Of a DNA stretch of 13,361 nucleotides, positions 13,329-13,361 are shown one piece after another. A program made the translations under genes and the position numbers. Source of the stretch: Candidatus Atribacter fermentans (GTDB taxonomy: Bacteria > Atribacterota > Atribacteria > Atribacterales > Atribacteraceae). The first letter of the stretch is position 1. Each line of letters begins with the position of its first letter. The notes beneath the pieces are model-generated. The model was not told the DNA's origin and did not search any database. It saw nothing but the letters and a program-made list of their open reading frames with translations. The stretch is taken from assembly GCA_012517485.1 (NCBI GenBank), contig JAAYUT010000276.1:1-13361 (forward strand), given 5' to 3'.

Positions 13329-13361
13329 AGAAAAAACTTTTCGCGTGAAAGCACTGCTCAG

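Larger units (their letters stand above)
12787..13361. other. Gene-free, repeat-rich right end
   Basis: No believable coding frame was found. From left to right it holds a short TTCGA/TCGAA hairpin (12804-12818), a larger imperfect hairpin (12925-12969), two decayed type A elements (13021-13062 and about 13074-13130) and a three-copy type B tandem array (13162-13328). The stretch ends before any gene start, so its right neighbour is unknown. Confidence 0.6.

Overview
The window is an ordinary-looking bacterial chromosomal segment, low in G+C by eye, with Shine-Dalgarno (SD)-led genes. Its core is an arginine biosynthesis cluster of the acetyl-recycling type. It also carries glutamine synthetase, a tRNA-modifying flavoprotein, a plant-type asparaginase/isoaspartyl peptidase and a glycine tRNA. 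The low G+C, the short glutamine synthetase of the Bacillus/Thermotoga (GSI-alpha) type, the argCJBD order and the dense hairpin repeats between genes suggest an anaerobic, Firmicutes/Thermotogota-like or candidate-phylum (for example Atribacterota-like) bacterium. That placement is a guess from style; nothing in the window proves it.

Layout. Positions 1-328 hold a cluster of palindromic repeats and the leader of argC. Positions 329-6071 carry argC, argJ, argB, argD and argG on the plus strand. A good intrinsic terminator follows at 6251-6283, then argH (6390-7829), which probably needs its own promoter. Positions 7830-8172 hold two more repeats before glnA (8173-9495). mnmG lies convergent to glnA on the minus strand (9566-11440). 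A gap of about 285 bases separates mnmG from the divergent asparaginase gene (11726-12631). tRNA-Gly(TCC) with a near-consensus promoter follows (12711-12786). The last 575 bases are almost entirely repeats, ending in three tandem copies of a 56-base unit.

How the genes fit together. ArgJ recycles the acetyl group from N-acetylornithine back to glutamate. ArgB, ArgC and ArgD turn acetylglutamate into acetylornithine, and ArgG and ArgH turn citrulline plus aspartate into arginine. The ornithine-to-citrulline step (ArgF) and carbamoyl-phosphate synthetase are not in the window. GlnA supplies glutamine, the usual nitrogen donor for carbamoyl phosphate, and the asparaginase-family enzyme can release aspartate, an ArgG substrate. 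MnmG modifies U34 of tRNAs that include tRNA-Gly(UCC), the tRNA encoded here.

No new multi-gene system is evident. The points most worth a second look are: a family of REP-like hairpins whose arms covary from copy to copy and whose modules flank the arg cluster; a CATGAATTC motif in three arg leaders; minicistrons abutting argD and argG; an ArgB without the N-terminal helix tied to arginine feedback; and an MnmG with altered signature motifs.
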